A stretch of 64,000 nt of DNA from an uncultured Eubacteriales bacterium. Lineage in GTDB: Bacteria > Bacillota > Clostridia > Oscillospirales > CAG-272. This document shows, piece by piece, positions 61,446-64,000 of the stretch; positions within the stretch are counted from its first letter, which is position 1, and every line of letters starts with the position of its first letter. The stretch is taken from contig CAKRQL010000005.1 of the NCBI GenBank assembly GCA_934393265.1, positions 1 to 64,000 of the forward strand. The letters run 5' to 3'. The notes beneath the pieces were generated by a model, which was not told the origin of the DNA, ran no database searches, and saw only the letters and a program-made list of their open reading frames with translations. A program made the translations under genes and the position numbers.

Positions 61446-64000
61446 TTACCCTTTTATCGCCTCCAGCACCCGATCCACGGTCTTGCCGTCCCAGCCGGTG
61501 CAGAGCATTTGCTTGGTGATGATGGTTTTATAGAGCGGGTTTTGCTCGATGACGCTCCAGAGATGGCGTAGGATGTGGATATAGTCATCAAAGCTATCCT
61601 GCACTTTGGCAGCCACGGTTTTGCGCCACTCCTCGGCGGGTTCTTTGCCGGCGTAAATGTCGTTGAGCTGCTTGCAGAGATAATTGATGGCACCGCCGAT
61701 ACCGGGAAATTCGCTTTCGTTGGCGTCCGGATTTCTCGGTTCTTCCGCAATCTTTACATGGAGCAACAGATGTTCGAGCAGATTGCAATAGACAAGCCGA
61801 TTCTTTTTCTGATACTCAAACGGATTCCGCGCGGCATACTCGTCATTGCTGAGCATGATTGCCTTATCTTCATCGATATGATGGCAGAAGAGGCCTTCGG
61901 CGGTACGGGAAACCAATTTGTTCTTGATAGTGCATTCTCTGTCGGTGAAATAATCGTGCTTTGCGGCACCGTATTTTTTTAGAAGAAGATCAACAAGCAT
62001 TTCATATCCATAGCTCAACATTTCTTCTATATGAGATTGACCAACCATTGGACGCATGGTATGCTCTATTAGATCAATTTCCTGCGAATCTAAGCCATAT
62101 TTTTTGTATAAATCCTCGTCACAGTGAATCGCCGCATAATCCTCTATTGGCACAAACATGAAGTTTTTTTGTGAAATGTTCATTGACGATAGCGTTTGCC
62201 GAAGCAAAAACCGCGGAAACTTTAGAGAAATATATCGTACAAAATCATTCGCTTCATTCTCGGTGTTGAAAACTCCCAAAATCATATAAGTAAAGTTACA
62301 AATCTGATTTGGTCTTAAAATACGAGGTTTTGTTATCGCATTATAACCTTTTGCAGGGTCGATTCCCACTTCGCCATTAGATGGAACTACACGAGCAATA
62401 TATACTTTCCACAAACCAACAATATCCTTGTTTTTTACGATGGCATCTTTGCTTACATATCCAATTCCCTTACTGTGAATCAGTTCTATGCAACGATGTT
62501 CCGTCTTAACATCAAATCCCTTATCTTTTGTCGAAAATCCAAATGGGTCTAACGGATACACCACATCTGATAACATTCTAATGGACATAGTTTTTACCTT
62601 ATGGATAATGCTAATTGCGGCATTCGACCTTACAAATATGTTATCAAATTCATTCAGAGTTCTCGACATTCTTGTAACAGTACCACCTATTCTATTTACG
62701 ACTTCGCAAGAAGCGTTACTGTTAGGAGTTCGCAAAAAATAACATACACCCCCGGCTATATCCACTGTTGGAAAACACTCTCTAGAGTTTGGATAATCAA
62801 CGAGTTTTTTTATCTTTTCGTCGTTAAGCATTGTAAATCTGAAATCATCTAATCCGATTCCCCCTGAAAACCATCGCGACGGAATTATCATAGAAATGTA
62901 TTGCACATTTACTTTCTTTGCCACATCTACAAAAAGATTAAAAATTGGTTTTGCTTGTGCTGCTGCCTTGTTTGAACTTGAATTATTAGCCGTGATTTCT
63001 TGATACGGCGGATTCCCGACGATTGCATCGAACTTCATTTCTTTCACCTCTTTTCCCCAATAGCTGCCTTTGAGGATCTTCTTTTTGAACTGCTCCGGTT
63101 TGCTTTTCAGCATATTGACAAGGTCGTCAAAATAGTGGGCATTGACGACCTTATCGTGATAACCGGTCAGCGTGCGTTTTGTGATATATTTTGCCATCGG
63201 GGTTTTGCAGATGACATAAATATTGTCGCGGAGAACTTCTTCCCACATGGCTTGCAGTTCGGCGGGTTCCCAGTCGTCATCGGTGGTGTCCTCCAGCTTC
63301 TGACGGTAAACACTGTAGGCGACATAGAGCGGATACAAGCCGGTCTTGGAGTTGATCTCCAGAATATGCGTATCCTCGCGGAACACTTCTTTTGTCACAT
63401 CCCCCTGATCCACAAAGCGTGGCTCGTCCAGACGGCGTTTTTCTTCCTGCGTGTCGTCCTCAAACTGTTCATTGAAGAAGCACCAACCGCCCAGCGTATC
63501 GCTCATATGCATATTGACTACACGCCACGGTGTCAGGACAGTTTCCTTATCGGGATTTTTGAAATGGCGGAAGATCTCGGCAATCAGTTTCACGCGTCTT
63601 GTAGGCGTTTCTTTGTCCGCCGCTGCCGCCAGTTTACGAATGCGCTTGCCTGCCGCAATAAACACATCGCGGTCGTAATATTTTGTGAAATCCGCAAACA
63701 GCTGCTTGGTCACGTCTTTGGGCATAAATTCCGCCCATGATGTATCGTCCACCAGTTCCACAAAGCGGTCAATGTCGATATCTTCATCAATCGGCACATT
63801 GGCACCGTAAATCATCAGCGGCATACGGATAGAAATGCCTCGGAGAATATCAATGGCCTTTTTGCGCGCTTCCTTTGCCTGTTTCTTTTTCAGGCGATCC
63901 GCGATTTCTTCCGGTGTCAGCGGTGTTGGAGGTGTGACGGGCTCATCATCACCGTCGTCAATATGGGCGATCTGCTCGTCGGTAAGTCCCTGACCGTTGA
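61446..64000 (-). CDS. Eco57I-type restriction-methylation enzyme, C-terminal part (5-prime end beyond window)
   Basis: The frame stays open through the right edge; about 850 residues are seen. From the edge: a linker helix (EEIADRLKKKQAKEARKKA), a segment LTPWRVVNMHMSDTLGG (seen in this family), methylase motif I-like LEINSKTGLYPLYVAYSVYR, and motif IV FDAIVGNPPYQEI for N6-adenine methylation. A target-recognition-like region and a conserved C-terminal block follow. Similar long proteins carry an N-terminal nuclease and DEAD/DEAH helicase; those parts would lie outside the window. GC is about 50-55% at both ends but near 35-40% in the middle (about 61.97-63.0 kb), hinting at a swapped recognition segment. 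Confidence 0.82.
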   Translation of the reverse strand, partial: NGQGLTDEQIAHIDDGDDEPVTPPTPLTPEEIADRLKKKQAKEARKKAIDILRGISIRMPLMIYGANVPIDEDIDIDRFVELVDDTSWAEFMPKDVTKQLFADFTKYYDRDVFIAAGKRIRKLAAAADKETPTRRVKLIAEIFRHFKNPDKETVLTPWRVVNMHMSDTLGGWCFFNEQFEDDTQEEKRRLDEPRFVDQGDVTKEVFREDTHILEINSKTGLYPLYVAYSVYRQKLEDTTDDDWEPAELQAMWEEVLRDNIYVICKTPMAKYITKRTLTGYHDKVVNAHYFDDLVNMLKSKPEQFKKKILKGSYWGKEVKEMKFDAIVGNPPYQEITANNSSSNKAAAQAKPIFNLFVDVAKKVNVQYISMIIPSRWFSGGIGLDDFRFTMLNDEKIKKLVDYPNSRECFPTVDIAGGVCYFLRTPNSNASCEVVNRIGGTVTRMSRTLNEFDNIFVRSNAAISIIHKVKTMSIRMLSDVVYPLDPFGFSTKDKGFDVKTEHRCIELIHSKGIGYVSKDAIVKNKDIVGLWKVYIARVVPSNGEVGIDPAKGYNAITKPRILRPNQICNFTYMILGVFNTENEANDFVRYISLKFPRFLLRQTLSSMNISQKNFMFVPIEDYAAIHCDEDLYKKYGLDSQEIDLIEHTMRPMVGQSHIEEMLSYGYEMLVDLLLKKYGAAKHDYFTDRECTIKNKLVSRTAEGLFCHHIDEDKAIMLSNDEYAARNPFEYQKKNRLVYCNLLEHLLLHVKIAEEPRNPDANESEFPGIGGAINYLCKQLNDIYAGKEPAEEWRKTVAAKVQDSFDDYIHILRHLWSVIEQNPLYKTIITKQMLCTGWDGKTVDRVLEAIKG

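Noticed and set aside
58670..64000. Attachment-site repeat of the tRNA-Pro 3-prime end
   Set aside because: I looked for a second copy of the T-arm and CCA end and found none inside the window; the far end may lie outside.

Overview
The window looks like the chromosome of an anaerobic, fermentative, gut-type member of the Clostridia. Evidence for this is the Firmicutes order rimP-nusA-ylxR-ylxQ-infB, [FeFe] hydrogenases of two classes, a SpoIIE-like PP2C phosphatase, a TPP-riboswitch thiamine transporter, an iron-sulfur L-serine dehydratase, a TnpV element, and GTGAAATA hairpin repeats of a kind I associate with Oscillospiraceae/Ruminococcaceae. The backbone is GC-rich (by eye about 58-60%). 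Promoters are sigma-A-like, close to TTGACA-17-TATAAT and often with an upstream TGC (extended -10). Genus and species cannot be told from the sequence alone.

Layout. 1-455: repeats, no gene. 456-1313: sugar isomerase-like TIM barrel. 1423-6224 (minus): five-gene hydrogen operon with two thioredoxin-like [2Fe-2S] proteins, a PAS-containing sensory [FeFe] hydrogenase, a PP2C phosphatase and a group-B-like [FeFe] hydrogenase. 6315-7987 (minus): APH-like kinase and LysR regulator, divergent from a MutS-like ATPase, type II pantothenate kinase and CBS protein (8323-11312). 11370-15048: a 1145-residue tail-anchored coiled-coil protein and a small partner. 15168-20340: rimP-nusA-ylxR-ylxQ-infB. 20467-30923: OGG1-type glycosylase with a cysteine-rich insert, DUF6062 protein, YhaN-like ATPase, PfkB kinase, lipase-like hydrolase, miaA, galK, recA, recX. 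30916-38306: ABC exporter, MMPL transporter, P-type ATPase. 38586-43201: lipid/glycan cluster (PlsC-like, GT8, GT8-PlsC fusion) ending in L-serine dehydratase. 43285-44943: exonuclease, a 39-residue peptide gene with its own promoter and terminator, and a hairpin repeat block. 44944-54046 (minus): secreted beta-helix lipoprotein, ThiT with TPP riboswitch, thiamine pyrophosphokinase, PLP enzyme, HAD phosphatase, GH78 rhamnosidase, PHP phosphoesterase. 54262-57743: PAP2 phosphatase, PF06541 membrane protein, SDR, flavin reductase, XRE regulator.

From about 57.9 kb to the right edge the composition and gene content change. This stretch holds the tail of a type I HsdR, a tRNA-Pro(GGG), tnpV, an AT-rich gene whose product ends in an RNxxxH (HEPN-type) motif, and the C-terminal part of an Eco57I-type restriction-methylation enzyme that runs off the window. 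It reads as a mobile/defence island. The best candidates for something new are the putative HEPN protein beside the restriction enzyme, the GC-mosaic central segment of that enzyme, the 39-residue peptide gene, a recurrent intergenic near-palindrome (GTATACCCGTGTAC-like) found mostly at gene ends, and the cysteine-rich insert in the OGG enzyme.
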